Assembly: GCA_041906465.1 (NCBI GenBank)
Contig: JAYRJE010000005.1
Span: 310,001 to 374,000, forward strand
DNA length: 64,000 bases
From: Didemnitutus sp041906465
GTDB taxonomy: Bacteria > Verrucomicrobiota > Verrucomicrobiia > Opitutales > Opitutaceae
Direction of reading: 5' to 3'
Shown here: in pieces, positions 16,951 to 25,587 of the stretch
Position numbering within the stretch: position 1 is the stretch's first letter
How the letters are laid out: the number at the start of each line of letters is the position of its first letter
Translations under genes and position numbers: made by a program
The notes under the pieces: model-generated
What the model was told of the DNA's origin: nothing
What the model saw: the letters and a program-made list of their open reading frames with translations, nothing else
Database searches by the model: none

Positions 16951-17697
16951 ATGAAAACCGAAACCACGCCCGCTCCCTGCATCGCTTCACCCGCCGAGTG
17001 GCTCGCCGCCCGGCTTGAACTGCTCCGCGCCGAAAAGGAACTCACGAAACAGCGCGAGTCCCTTGCCGCCCGCCGCCGCGCCCTTCCGTGGGTGCGCCTC
17101 GACAAACCCTATGTCTTCGAAACTGCCCATGGCGCCGCCACGCTCGCCGATCTCTTCGCCGGTCGCGGCCAGCTGATCGTCTATCACTTCATGTTCGCGC
17201 CCGGCTGGGGCGAGGGCTGCAAGAGTTGCTCATTCGTCTCGGATCATTTCGACGGGATGCTCCCGCATCTCGCCGCGCGCGACGTTACGCTGACCGCCGT
17301 TTCCCGGGCACCGCTAAGCGAGCTTCTGCCGTTCAAGCGCCGCATGGGTTGGAAATTCAACTGGGTTTCCTCGCACGGCACGGATTTCAACTACGACTTC
17401 CACGTGTCGTTCACGCCCGAGCAACTCGCCGCCGGCAAAGTCCCCTACAACTTCACCGAGCTGCCCGGTTTTCCCTTCGAGGAAGGCCCGGGCTTCAGCG
17501 TATTCGCGCGCAGCGCCGCCGGCGAGATCTTCCACACCTACTCGGCCTACAGCCGCGGTTTCGAGCACCTCATGAACACCTACAACCTCCTCGATCTCGT
17601 CCCACACGGCCGCAACGAAGCCGGCCTCGAATATCCGATGGAATGGGTCCGTCACCACGATCGCTATGCGCCCGCTCCCGCCGTCGCACACGCATGA
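16951..17697 (+). CDS. DUF899 thioredoxin-like family protein
   Basis: The product has 248 residues. The N-terminal EWLAARLELLRAEKELTKQR and the conserved QLIVYHFMFAPGWGEGCKSC identify DUF899. Later blocks FKRRMGWKFNWVSSHGTDFN and GFSVFARSAAGEIFHTYSAY also fit. The family has a thioredoxin-like fold with a CxxC near residue 90, but no proven function. I chose the ATG at 16951 since the conserved domain begins shortly after. The following small membrane-protein gene starts 32 bp before its stop. Confidence 0.85.
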   Translation: MKTETTPAPCIASPAEWLAARLELLRAEKELTKQRESLAARRRALPWVRLDKPYVFETAHGAATLADLFAGRGQLIVYHFMFAPGWGEGCKSCSFVSDHFDGMLPHLAARDVTLTAVSRAPLSELLPFKRRMGWKFNWVSSHGTDFNYDFHVSFTPEQLAAGKVPYNFTELPGFPFEEGPGFSVFARSAAGEIFHTYSAYSRGFEHLMNTYNLLDLVPHGRNEAGLEYPMEWVRHHDRYAPAPAVAHA

Positions 17698-17974
17698 CCG
17701 GTTCGCGCGGCTTCGCCCGCTGCGGCATTGGCGCGTGCTCGCGCTGGTGCTCGGCGGCGCGGTGGCGCCGAAATGCCTGCTCTGCGCTGCCGCCTACACC
17801 GTGGGCGGCGCCGCGCTCTTTGGCGCGCGGCCAGAGCTGTGCGGCGAGGCCGGCGGAAGCGGTGACGCGGCGTTTCTCGCGCCGCTCGCGAGCGCGCTGC
17901 TGGGCGCAAGCTTTGCCGCGTGGCGCCAAATCCGGCGCTCGCGCGCGTCACCGCGCGGACACGCGCTGGATTAG
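17666..17974 (+). CDS. Small two-span membrane protein with CxxC motif
   Basis: The product has 102 residues. It has one hydrophobic segment around LALVLGGAVAPKCLLCAAAY and another around FLAPLASALLGASFAAW. The Pro-Lys-Cys-x-x-Cys in the first span resembles small MerC-like or redox membrane proteins, but I cannot name a family. It starts inside the end of the DUF899 gene, suggesting translational coupling. It runs 27 bp into the convergent VOC gene. Base composition alone makes short frames here common, so this is moderately sure. Confidence 0.5.
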   Translation: MRPLPPSHTHDRFARLRPLRHWRVLALVLGGAVAPKCLLCAAAYTVGGAALFGARPELCGEAGGSGDAAFLAPLASALLGASFAAWRQIRRSRASPRGHALD

Positions 17975-18337
17975 GTCCCACTTGTGTCCGTAAAGATCCT
18001 CGAACACCGCGACCGTCCCGTAACTCTCGTGACGCGGTGTTTCGAGGAACCGCACCCCGCGCGTCTGCATCGCCGCGTGGTCCCGCACGAAGTCATCCGT
18101 TTCCAAAAACAGGAAGACCCGGCCTCCCGCCTGTTTGCCGATGGTCGCGATTTGCCCGGCGTTCGCCGCGCGCGCCAGCAACAGCGTCGGCCCGTTCTCG
18201 CCGCCGACCAAGACCCAGCGTTTGCCTGCTCCGAGCGGCGTGTCTTCGTGCAAGCGGAAGCCGAGCGCGTGCGTAAACCACGCGATCGCCTCGTCGTAGT
18301 CGCGGACCAGATAGGTGAGATGCACGAGCCGGCTCAT
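17948..18337 (-). CDS. VOC-family (glyoxalase/bleomycin-resistance fold) protein
   Basis: The product has 129 residues. The start MSRLVHLTYLVRDYDEAIAW is typical of glyoxalase-like VOC proteins, and RVFLFLETDDFVRDHAAM and VAVFEDLYGHKWDLIQ complete the second beta-alpha-beta-beta-beta unit. The His and Glu-type metal ligands are compatible with a metal-dependent lyase or dioxygenase, but the substrate is unknown. The ATG at 18337 is chosen because the fold begins there; upstream frame is not protein-like. Confidence 0.85.
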   Translation of the reverse strand: MSRLVHLTYLVRDYDEAIAWFTHALGFRLHEDTPLGAGKRWVLVGGENGPTLLLARAANAGQIATIGKQAGGRVFLFLETDDFVRDHAAMQTRGVRFLETPRHESYGTVAVFEDLYGHKWDLIQRVSAR

Positions 18338-18646
18338 CGGGGAAAAATCCGCGAGACCGCGCACCGCGTCAACGTTCGCCGCCGCGGGTGGCGCCTTCCT
18401 CCGGGAGGCGCGCGGCGTGCATCGGTCCTCAGAAAATTTTGCCTGCGCCCCCACGAAAATTTTGAACGCGACAATTTGTCCACCGGCCACCCAGCCGTCC
18501 GCGGCTCGCGCCTCATCGCGCCTCATTTTGAACGAGAAAGGCTTGGAAAATTGCGCGACGGCTCGGTCGGCCACATCCGGTTTCGTGCGATGCAAAATGC
18601 ACGATAAAATCACGCGGAAAACTGAGCGATTCAGCTGGCGTTTCAC

Positions 18647-18709
18647 TCGGGGATTTTTCTCGTGGGTCATCAGAAAACTCCGATGTCCCGCCACCCGAGA
18701 AATCCCCGA
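18647..18709. other. Imperfect inverted repeat spanning a start codon
   Basis: The left arm TCGGGGATTTTTCTCGTGGG (18647-18666) and the right arm CCACCCGAGAAATCCCCGA (18691-18709) pair almost fully. The ATG at 18683 of the peptidase gene lies in the loop. The rest of the 345-bp gap 18338-18682 is comparatively AT-rich (for example GAAAATTTTG twice near 18430 and 18460) and probably contains the promoter; no gene is seen in it. Confidence 0.6.
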
Positions 18710-19567
18710 TCCCTGACCCGGTTTTGGCGCGCCGCCTCGGCGCTCCGCCGCGGGCTGTTCGTGTCCCTTTTCGCGATTGTTCCGTTCTCCGCGCAAGCCC
18801 TCGAACTCAGCCGCGAGCCGCAAACGATCGCGCGCTTCAAAAGCAAGATCGCCGCCAGCGTCCGCGCCGACCACCCCGCGATTCTTCCGGTGGCGGACGC
18901 CATCCGCCAAGTCACCACCGACCCGCTGGAGCAACTCGTGATGGTGAACGACGTCACGCACCTGCTCGTCGATTTCGACGACGACTGGCGCGTTTACGGC
19001 CGCGACGAATACCACGCAACGCTCGACGAGATGATCCAGAACCGTCGCGAGCACGGCTGGCTTTACTTGCGTGATGATTGCGACGGTCGCGCCGTCTTCG
19101 CCGCGCACCTGGTCACCTCGCTCGGCATCAAGTATCGCCTCGAAGGTTCGCGCATCCGCGCGCACGCGTGGGTGGTTGCGACGATCCACGGCACCGACTA
19201 CGACATCCTCGATTTCCAGCCGGAAGGCGCCCCAACGGGCACGACGGCCTACAAGCTTTTCAACTGGATGCTGCGCACGCCCAACCACCCCGCCCTGTTC
19301 GAATGGCGCCGCGCCTGGGCGCAGCGCACGAACTTCGACATCGCCTCCGGCATTCGCCTCGGCCTGCTCAGCCCCGACTCCGTGGCGGGCGAGCTCCACG
19401 AACGCCGCTCCACCGACTGGGCGCGCCTCGCGCCGGGCGTGGCGGTCACGCCACCCGACACCCGCGCGCTCGCGGCGCAGAGCGCCGGCTTTCCGTTCGG
19501 CGAGCCTTTGCAACCGGGCCTTTCCTCCGGCGCGCTGGCCGGCGAGATCGCGGCACCGCCGCGTTGA
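18683..19567 (+). CDS. Exported transglutaminase-like cysteine peptidase
   Basis: The product has 294 residues. A basic N-terminus and hydrophobic stretch (GLFVSLFAIVPFSAQALE) form a signal peptide. The papain/transglutaminase core has Cys133 in LRDDCDGRAVFAAHL, His161 in RAHAWVVATIHG and Asp174 in DYDILDFQ, in the order Cys-His-Asp of bacterial transglutaminase-like cysteine proteinases. It therefore should be a periplasmic peptidase or peptide cross-linker. The start codon lies in a long inverted repeat. Downstream is a short palindrome and the convergent DTW gene. Confidence 0.75.
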   Translation: MSRHPRNPRSLTRFWRAASALRRGLFVSLFAIVPFSAQALELSREPQTIARFKSKIAASVRADHPAILPVADAIRQVTTDPLEQLVMVNDVTHLLVDFDDDWRVYGRDEYHATLDEMIQNRREHGWLYLRDDCDGRAVFAAHLVTSLGIKYRLEGSRIRAHAWVVATIHGTDYDILDFQPEGAPTGTTAYKLFNWMLRTPNHPALFEWRRAWAQRTNFDIASGIRLGLLSPDSVAGELHERRSTDWARLAPGVAVTPPDTRALAAQSAGFPFGEPLQPGLSSGALAGEIAAPPR

Positions 19568-19614
19568 GGAGAGCGGTGTCAGTTCTCCCTTGAGCGCCGC
19601 GAACGAGGGTTGGC

Positions 19615-19635
19615 TCCGGTCCGCTTGAGACCGGA
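19615..19635. other. Short inverted repeat between convergent genes
   Basis: TCCGGTC and GACCGGA are separated by 7 bases. There is no T tract, so it is more likely a repeat fragment than a strong terminator. Confidence 0.4.
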
Positions 19636-19636
19636 C

Positions 19637-20335
19637 CTACCTCGCCGCATCGACGTTCGGGCGCCGCTCATCGAGCCGCGCGATCACGTCGGCAAACACT
19701 TCCCGGATCGGCGAGGCGGCGAGATACGCCGCCGCCTTTTCCTTGAACCCCCGCGCGCGCAGCGTCGCGTAAACATGCAGTTCGAACTGCGCCCGCAACG
19801 CCGCATGCGCCTCGGTGAGCCCGAGCGCTTCCATCAGGAACAACAGCGCTTCGATCGTCGAAAATCGTCCCTCGCCCGACTGCGTGCGCAGCCAGTAGCG
19901 GCTCTCGCCCCGCATCGGCAGCCGCACGCGGCGCCCCCACGCGCCGACGTGTTGCGCCATGTCGGTCGCCTGCGTCCAGGTGCCGTCAAGCAGCAGCACC
20001 TGCAGCTGCGCCGGGTCCGGCGCGGCGGGCAGCTCCTCGCCCTGCGGATGCAGAATCCACAGTTCGCGCCCCGGCTGCACCAGCTCCTCGCGGCGCAACG
20101 GCGTCTGCTTCCGAAACAGGTGCTGGCCCGAGGCCGGCATCACGCGCTTGATCAAGTGCCCCGTGCTGCTCGGCCGGTAGCTTTCCATGAAATGCAGCAG
20201 CACGTCGACCCGCAGCGGCGATTCCACCACGCGCTCGCCCGCGCAGATGCACCAGCGCGGCGTCAGCTGGCAATGCGGACAGCGGGGAGTTTCGCGGAGG
20301 ACGACGGAGCGGGACACCTCTCCAGCCCGCGCCAA
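19637..20335 (-). CDS. DTW-domain protein (tRNA aminocarboxypropyltransferase-like)
   Basis: The product has 232 residues. A zinc-type N-terminus CPHCQLTPRWCIC is followed by VLLHFMESYRPSSTGHLIKR and the family motif in LLLDGTWTQA (D-x-T-W). GESRYWLRTQSGEGRFSTIE completes the conserved core. Proteins of this family, for example E. coli TapT, put an acp group on a tRNA uridine using SAM. The motif set supports that activity; the modified tRNA position is not known. The PEP-CTERM gene is 13 bp upstream on the same strand. Confidence 0.88.
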   Translation of the reverse strand: MARAGEVSRSVVLRETPRCPHCQLTPRWCICAGERVVESPLRVDVLLHFMESYRPSSTGHLIKRVMPASGQHLFRKQTPLRREELVQPGRELWILHPQGEELPAAPDPAQLQVLLLDGTWTQATDMAQHVGAWGRRVRLPMRGESRYWLRTQSGEGRFSTIEALLFLMEALGLTEAHAALRAQFELHVYATLRARGFKEKAAAYLAASPIREVFADVIARLDERRPNVDAAR

Positions 20336-20348
20336 ACCGCCCGCGCGG

Positions 20349-21017
20349 TCAATCCCGCGCTGTCTTTCGCCTCCGCCACGCGAGCAACGCCACCAACCCC
20401 GCGCCGAAACAGGCCCACGTTGCCGGCTCGGGCACCGCCGCGAGCGCCACCGCTTCGAAGCGAATGTTATCGATGCCGATGTCCCAATCGTTGCCCCACT
20501 GGATACGCACCGGACCCGCGACCGTCAGATCCGGCGCGAAAGTCGAATGTTGTGGCCCATTCGCATCGCCCTGCACGGTGCCTTGCCCGAGCGCGACGTA
20601 GTCGATCAACACGTTCCCGGCCGCATCGAGAATGCGCAGCGTGCTGTTCGGCCGGTCCGCGTGCGAATAGCCCGCCATGTCGAAGCTGACCAGGCGCACG
20701 CCGTAGCCGTCCGCCGGCACGAACGTGATCTCGGCCGCGTAACCGTTGCGCGCCGGGTAGGCGACCTTCGCGAGGTCGCCATAGTCGGCGTTCCAGAATT
20801 CCACGAAATTGTCCGCCGTGACATCGCTCGAAACGGTGAACGTGCGGTATTGCACGTCCGGAATGTGCGGATCGAGTCCGTCGCCATAGTGCGCCGGCAC
20901 CGCGTCGTAGTTGTTCAGCGTGAGGTCATCGAAATGGAGCACGACCTGGCCGGCCAGCCGCGTCAGCAGCATCAGCGCCAGCCCGGCCATCCAGCCCCAG
21001 GGGAAAAGACGTCTCAC
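20349..21017 (-). CDS. PEP-CTERM sorting-domain secreted protein
   Basis: The product has 222 residues from a GTG at 21017, chosen because it gives a good signal peptide (RRLFPWGWMAGLALMLLTRL). The body is beta-rich with no enzyme motif (VVLHFDDLTLNNYD, DWDIGIDNIRFEAV), like carbohydrate-binding jelly-roll domains of this class. The C-terminus is VPEPATWACFGAGLVALL followed by WRRRK: the PEP motif, one membrane helix and a basic tail. It should be processed by an exosortase and delivered to the cell surface or matrix. No exosortase lies in the window. Confidence 0.85.
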   Translation of the reverse strand: MRRLFPWGWMAGLALMLLTRLAGQVVLHFDDLTLNNYDAVPAHYGDGLDPHIPDVQYRTFTVSSDVTADNFVEFWNADYGDLAKVAYPARNGYAAEITFVPADGYGVRLVSFDMAGYSHADRPNSTLRILDAAGNVLIDYVALGQGTVQGDANGPQHSTFAPDLTVAGPVRIQWGNDWDIGIDNIRFEAVALAAVPEPATWACFGAGLVALLAWRRRKTARD

Positions 21018-21265
21018 GGCGCCGGACGATGCGCGGCCGACGCCTGCGGTCAAACCGGCAAACGCCGCCTTAGCCGATAGGTGAACCTCCCGATTTTGCG
21101 CGGTGACGCGCTCCTCCCGGCAAGCGCGCCATCATCTCTCTGCGGCCGGGCCCGGTGAGGTCCGGCTGCCCTTTTTCTGGGGCGGACAACTCACCGCCGC
21201 ACTGAGCAAATTTTCGCACCCTTTTCGCAGAACCTTTCCGTGCATTTCTGCGTCTCCTAACTACC

Positions 21266-21709
21266 ATGACGACCAGTCTCGTGAGCCCTTCCACGCCAGC
21301 CCCTTCGCTTCCGACACCCGGCCGACCGCTGCGCATTCTCTACGCCGACGACATGAAGGAACTGCGCGAGCTCATCACGATCGTGCTGGGCCGCGAGGGC
21401 CACACGGTCGAGACGGCGGCAAACGGCAGCCTCGCGCTGGACCGCCTGACTGCAGCGATGAATGACTACGACCTCGTCATCACCGACCACCACATGCCGG
21501 AGATGAACGGTCTGGAGTTCATCCGCCGCCTCCGCGAGCAAGCCTTCAAGGGCAAGGTGATGGTGTTCAGTTCCGAGATCAGTCCCGTCGTGCAGGAAAA
21601 ATACCGGCAACTCGCCGTCGACCGCATCCTGCCGAAACCGATTTTCCCGACGCAGCTCCGGAACTCCCTCCGCGAGCTCTACGCCACGGCCCCGTCGCCC
21701 GCAGCGTAG
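21266..21709 (+). CDS. Single-domain response regulator receiver (CheY-like)
   Basis: The product has 147 residues. The receiver has the acidic pair in RILYADDMKELRE, the phosphoacceptor Asp in LVITDHHMPEMNG, the Ser/Thr position in VMVFSSE and the conserved Lys in ILPKPIF. No output domain is attached, so it acts by protein contact. It has no kinase next to it and lies apart from the chemotaxis genes. The first 20 residues are a Ser/Pro-rich extension. Confidence 0.88.
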   Translation: MTTSLVSPSTPAPSLPTPGRPLRILYADDMKELRELITIVLGREGHTVETAANGSLALDRLTAAMNDYDLVITDHHMPEMNGLEFIRRLREQAFKGKVMVFSSEISPVVQEKYRQLAVDRILPKPIFPTQLRNSLRELYATAPSPAA

Positions 21710-21899
21710 GTCCCCGCCTCTCCTGCTGAGAGCGGCGCTGCGCGCCGATGCTCGACTTCGACAACCCCGCCGCGCCCGTCCTCCACGCGTCGCATTGATC
21801 GCGTTCCGCGGCACTCGTCGGATGAACGGCCTCATTGGTCGAACCACGCTTGCCCCATGCCGGCCGGGCGCGCAGCTTGGGCGTTCCAACACCACACCC

Positions 21900-24035
21900 A
21901 TGCTTCGCCCCCACCCAACCCTCCTCGCCGTCGCCCTCGGCGCGGCTCTGTCCGCATTCGCCGCCGACCCGGCCGCTCCTGCCATGAACGAGAATCCGCT
22001 GCTGACCGCCAGCCCGCTGCCGCTGCAGTTCCCGCAGTTCGACAAGATCAAGAACGAGCACTACCTGCCCGCCATCGAGCAAGGCATGGCCGAACAGCTG
22101 AAGGAAATCGAGGCCATCGCGAACAACCCGGAAAAGCCGACGTTCGAAAACACGATCGTCGCCATGGAGCGGTCCGGAGAACTCCTCAATCGCGCCAGCA
22201 CGGTGTTCTTCTCGCTCAACAGCGCGAACACGAATCCCGAGATGCAAAAAGTCGCGCGCACTCTCGCGCCCAAGCTCGCCGCGCACGGCGACGCCATCCG
22301 GCTCAACCCCGCGCTCTTCGCCCGCATTGACGCACTCTACACCGCGCGCGACACACTCGGCCTCGACGCGGAGTCCGCTCGCCTCCTCTGGCGTTACCAT
22401 CGCGACTTCGTTCGCGCCGGCGCCAAACTCTCCGAGACGGACAAGGCCACGCTGAAGAAACTCAACGGCGAACTCGCTTCCCTCAGCACGCAGTTCACGC
22501 AAAACACCCTGAAGGAAGTCGCCGCGTCCACCGTCTACGTCGACACCCGCGAGGAACTCGCCGGCTTGTCCGACGCCGAGATCACGGCCGCCGCCAGCCT
22601 CGCAAAGACCAACGGCCACGACGGCAAATTCGCCCTGCGCCTTCAGAACACCACCGGCCAGCCGCCGCTCACGAACCTCACGCATCGCCCGACGCGCGAG
22701 AAGCTCATGGCCGCGTCCCTCGCCCGCGGCAGTCGCGGCGGCGAGTTCGACAACCGCGCCATCGTCGTCGCGATCATGAAAAAACGCGCCGAGCGCGCCG
22801 CGTTGCTCGGCGCCCCGAATTTCGCCGCCTACTCACTGGAGGAGCAAACCGCCGGTTCCGTCGACGTTGTGAACAAACTCCTGGCCCAGCTCGGGCCACC
22901 CGCCGTCGCCAACGCGAAAAAGGAAGCCGCCGACATGCAGGCCATCATCGACGCGGAAAAAGGCGGCTTCACCCTCGCCGCCGGCGACTGGCAGCTCTAT
23001 ACCGAGAAAGTCCGCCAGGCGAAATACGCCTTCGATGAGGCCGCGCTGAAGCCCTACTACGAACTCAACCGCGTGCTCGTCGACGGCGTGTTTTTCGCCG
23101 CGCAAAAGCTCTACGGCATCACCTTCAAGGAGCGCCACGACCTCCCCGTTTACGAGCCGACCGTGCGCGTGTTCGACGTGTTCAACGAAGACGGCTCGCA
23201 ACTCGCCATCTTCCTCTTCGACCCCTACGCGCGCTCCAACAAAAACGGCGGCGCCTGGGCCAACGCCTACGTCGGCCAGTCGCACCTGCTCGGCCGCAAG
23301 CCGGTCATCGCGAATCACCTCAACGTCCCGAAGCCGCCCGAAGGTCAGCCCACGCTGCTCACGCACGACGAAGTGAGCACCGCCTTCCACGAATTCGGTC
23401 ACGCGCTGCACGGCATGTTCTCGAACGTCAAATACCCGCGCTTCGCCGGCACGAGCGTCCCGCGCGACTTCGTCGAGTTCCCCTCGCAAGTGAACGAGAT
23501 GTGGGCCACGTGGCCGGAGATTCTCCAAAACTACGCCAAACACTACCAAACCGGCGCGCCCATCCCCGCCGAGTTGCTCGCGAAGGTCGAAGCCACGGAA
23601 AAATTCAACCAGGGCCACGACACCACTGAGCTCGTCGCCGCCAACGTCATCGATCAAGCCTGGCACCAGCTCCGCGCCGACCAGGTGCCGGATGCCGACG
23701 GCGTGATCGCGTTCGAGACCGCCGCGCTCGACAAGGCCGGCCTCAACTTTCCGCCGGTCCCGCCGCGCTACCGCACGACGTATTACTCCCACATCATGGG
23801 CGGCTACGCCGCCGGCTACTATTCCTACTTCTGGAGCGAGGTGCTCGATGCGCACACCGTGCAGTGGTTCAAGGCCAACGGCGGCCTGAAGCGCGAGAAC
23901 GGCGACCGCTTCCGCGCCCGCCTGCTCAGCCGCGGCGGGAGCGCCGACGCCATGGAGCTCTATCGCGCCATGGTCGGCAGCGACCCCGACATCAAGCCGT
24001 TCCTCGAGCGCCGCGGCCTCACCGGCCACAACTGA
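21900..24035 (+). CDS. dcp: Exported M3-family metallopeptidase, Dcp-like
   Basis: The product has 711 residues, close to the usual length of peptidyl-dipeptidase Dcp. A signal peptide (LLAVALGAALSAFAA) should send it to the periplasm. The zinc site is HEFGHALHGMF, with the third ligand Glu in FVEFPSQVNEMWA. The N-terminal region matches Dcp well: SPLPLQFPQFDKIKNEHYLP, FENTIVAMERSGELLNRAS. It should release dipeptides from peptide C-termini. The ATG at 21900 is chosen since the signal peptide begins there. A strong terminator follows. Confidence 0.92.
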   Translation: MLRPHPTLLAVALGAALSAFAADPAAPAMNENPLLTASPLPLQFPQFDKIKNEHYLPAIEQGMAEQLKEIEAIANNPEKPTFENTIVAMERSGELLNRASTVFFSLNSANTNPEMQKVARTLAPKLAAHGDAIRLNPALFARIDALYTARDTLGLDAESARLLWRYHRDFVRAGAKLSETDKATLKKLNGELASLSTQFTQNTLKEVAASTVYVDTREELAGLSDAEITAAASLAKTNGHDGKFALRLQNTTGQPPLTNLTHRPTREKLMAASLARGSRGGEFDNRAIVVAIMKKRAERAALLGAPNFAAYSLEEQTAGSVDVVNKLLAQLGPPAVANAKKEAADMQAIIDAEKGGFTLAAGDWQLYTEKVRQAKYAFDEAALKPYYELNRVLVDGVFFAAQKLYGITFKERHDLPVYEPTVRVFDVFNEDGSQLAIFLFDPYARSNKNGGAWANAYVGQSHLLGRKPVIANHLNVPKPPEGQPTLLTHDEVSTAFHEFGHALHGMFSNVKYPRFAGTSVPRDFVEFPSQVNEMWATWPEILQNYAKHYQTGAPIPAELLAKVEATEKFNQGHDTTELVAANVIDQAWHQLRADQVPDADGVIAFETAALDKAGLNFPPVPPRYRTTYYSHIMGGYAAGYYSYFWSEVLDAHTVQWFKANGGLKRENGDRFRARLLSRGGSADAMELYRAMVGSDPDIKPFLERRGLTGHN

Positions 24036-24082
24036 GCCGACCTGAGCCACCCGGCGCGCTCAGTCACTCATCATTCTCCTCG

Positions 24083-24112
24083 AGCCGCCGGCCGTAACGC
24101 CGGCGGCTTTTT
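24083..24112 (+). terminator. Rho-independent terminator of dcp
   Basis: Stem AGCCGCCGGC/GCCGGCGGCT, loop CGTAAC, followed by a short T run. Confidence 0.9.
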
Positions 24113-24143
24113 CAAGGCGGTCTCTCGCCAGCCACGATGCGGG

Positions 24144-24214
24144 GTAGCAGCCGAGGTAACGAGGCGGTTGATCGGGATTCGTGGAGTTCCAGCCTCCTCA
24201 CGTCGGCTGCTACG
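24144..24214. repeat. Palindromic repeat GTAGCAGCCGA...TCGGCTGCTAC
   Basis: An 11-bp perfect inverted repeat has its arms at 24144-24154 and 24203-24213. The right end CTCACGTCGGCTGCTACG (24197-24214) recurs exactly at 40205-40222. Confidence 0.75.
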
Positions 24215-24270
24215 CGACAACTCCGCACTTCACCGCGAAACAATTCCCGCTCGGCGGCGTCTCACCCCTC

Positions 24271-24930
24271 ATGCGCCCCTCGCGTCTCGGTTTTCTTTTC
24301 GTGGCTCTCGCGGTCTTCGCGTCTGCCTCGCTCGCTGCCGACAGTAACGGCGGCTTTAGCGCCACGCTCAGCACGGAGGAGCAAACTGCTGCCGGCCTGA
24401 CGCGCCTCTCCGCCGACGAACAGACCACGCTCAATACCCTCGTCGCCCGCGAGGTCTCGCTCGCCCGCCAAGGCAACGTCAAAGCCTTCGCCGGCACCTT
24501 CAGCAGCCGCCGCAAACCGGCCGAGCGCACCATGGCCGGCCTCGACCGCCTCACTCCGACCGAACTCGAGCAACTCGACCGCCTCGTCGCCACCGCGATC
24601 GCCGCCGGACCGGCGCCAGCGACGTTGCCCCGACGCCTGAAAGCCAGCGACGTCGCCGCCCGCGCAGACCGGCTCGAAATCCACGGCGAAGTCACCCTCG
24701 CCTACGGCTGGGGCTCCGGCGGTCGCGATATGCGCGCCGGTTCCCTCTACACCGAAATCTACGACAAAGAGACCGGCGTCACGCTCGGCCTAGGCTACAG
24801 CCAATTCTCCGGCGACGGCTGGTGGGGCTACGGCGCCCCGTATTACTATTGCGACGACTACCTCGTTCCCGGCCGCATACTCCTGCCCTCACCGCGCTTC
24901 GCCCACGGCCCGATCAGCTTCCGCCGCTAG
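24271..24930 (+). CDS. Exported protein of unknown function
   Basis: The product has 219 residues and belongs to no family that I recognise. A signal peptide (LGFLFVALAVFASASLAA) is followed by two helical repeats with the pattern LTRLSADEQTTLNTLVARE and LDRLTPTELEQLDRLVA. The C-terminal half is predicted beta-rich and aromatic (EVTLAYGWGSGG, YSQFSGDGWWGYGAPYYY). It is probably periplasmic or outer-membrane associated. The ATG at 24271 starts the signal peptide. The palindromic repeat upstream separates it from dcp. Confidence 0.65.
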   Translation: MRPSRLGFLFVALAVFASASLAADSNGGFSATLSTEEQTAAGLTRLSADEQTTLNTLVAREVSLARQGNVKAFAGTFSSRRKPAERTMAGLDRLTPTELEQLDRLVATAIAAGPAPATLPRRLKASDVAARADRLEIHGEVTLAYGWGSGGRDMRAGSLYTEIYDKETGVTLGLGYSQFSGDGWWGYGAPYYYCDDYLVPGRILLPSPRFAHGPISFRR

Positions 24931-25025
24931 TCTCGTCGGAGCGGAAGCCGTAAGGCTTTCGCTCAGGCGCGCGTTGGTGTTCACCAGTCGGCGCAATTCT
25001 TACGAACTCCGCTGCGCCAGCGCTC

Positions 25026-25475
25026 TTAGCGCGCCGGCGAGGCTTCGATCGTCAGGTGCGAGACCACCGTCTGCACTTCGTCGGTCGCCTGCGCCTGCTG
25101 GAGCGCGCGGTCCGCGATCTCCTGCCTCGGCACGGCGCCGTCGAGCACCACACGCCCGTCCTGGCAACTCACGCGGACGGCACTCGCCGAGATTTCCGTA
25201 TCGAGGGCAAACTTGCTTTTGATGACCGTGATGATCCGCGCGTCGTCGATGCGATCTCCGGCCGCCCGCGCCTTTTCCTTCAGCGTATCGCCGGCGCGGG
25301 CGACATCGTCGCGCAGGCCGCCCGCGGTCGAGCCCCGACGGGGTTCGCTCGGCGCCGTGACGGTGGCGCGGCTCGCATCACTTTCGCCAGAACTCCGCGC
25401 CATCGGCGACGGCGCGCGGGCAGTGATGAAATAGACGGCGAGGCCGATGATGACGAGAGCGAGGAGGAATCTCAT
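25026..25475 (-). CDS. BON-domain protein with N-terminal membrane anchor
   Basis: The product has 149 residues from ATG 25475; a GTG two codons earlier is also possible. The N-terminus FLLALVIIGLAVYFIT is a signal anchor. The C-terminal 75 residues form one BON domain: DARIITVIKSKFALDTEISA, VRVSCQDGRVVLDGAVP. BON domains bind phospholipid and help envelope stability (as in OsmY). A long charged linker joins the two. It is divergent from the DUF502 gene, with the two starts about 110 bp apart. Confidence 0.85.
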   Translation of the reverse strand: MRFLLALVIIGLAVYFITARAPSPMARSSGESDASRATVTAPSEPRRGSTAGGLRDDVARAGDTLKEKARAAGDRIDDARIITVIKSKFALDTEISASAVRVSCQDGRVVLDGAVPRQEIADRALQQAQATDEVQTVVSHLTIEASPAR

Positions 25476-25587
25476 GGGCACTCGGACCGCCCCGCGGTGC
25501 CGCAGTTCACGAGGTCCGAATCAGGTTTTTCCCGGAACAACCGGCCGTCCGGATGCCGGTCAGAATCTCGCCTCGCCCGCGTCCCCC

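Noticed and set aside
21054..21085. GCCGATAG near 21070 as a sigma-28 -10 box
   Set aside because: No TAAA at a suitable distance, and the next plus-strand gene starts about 190 bp away.
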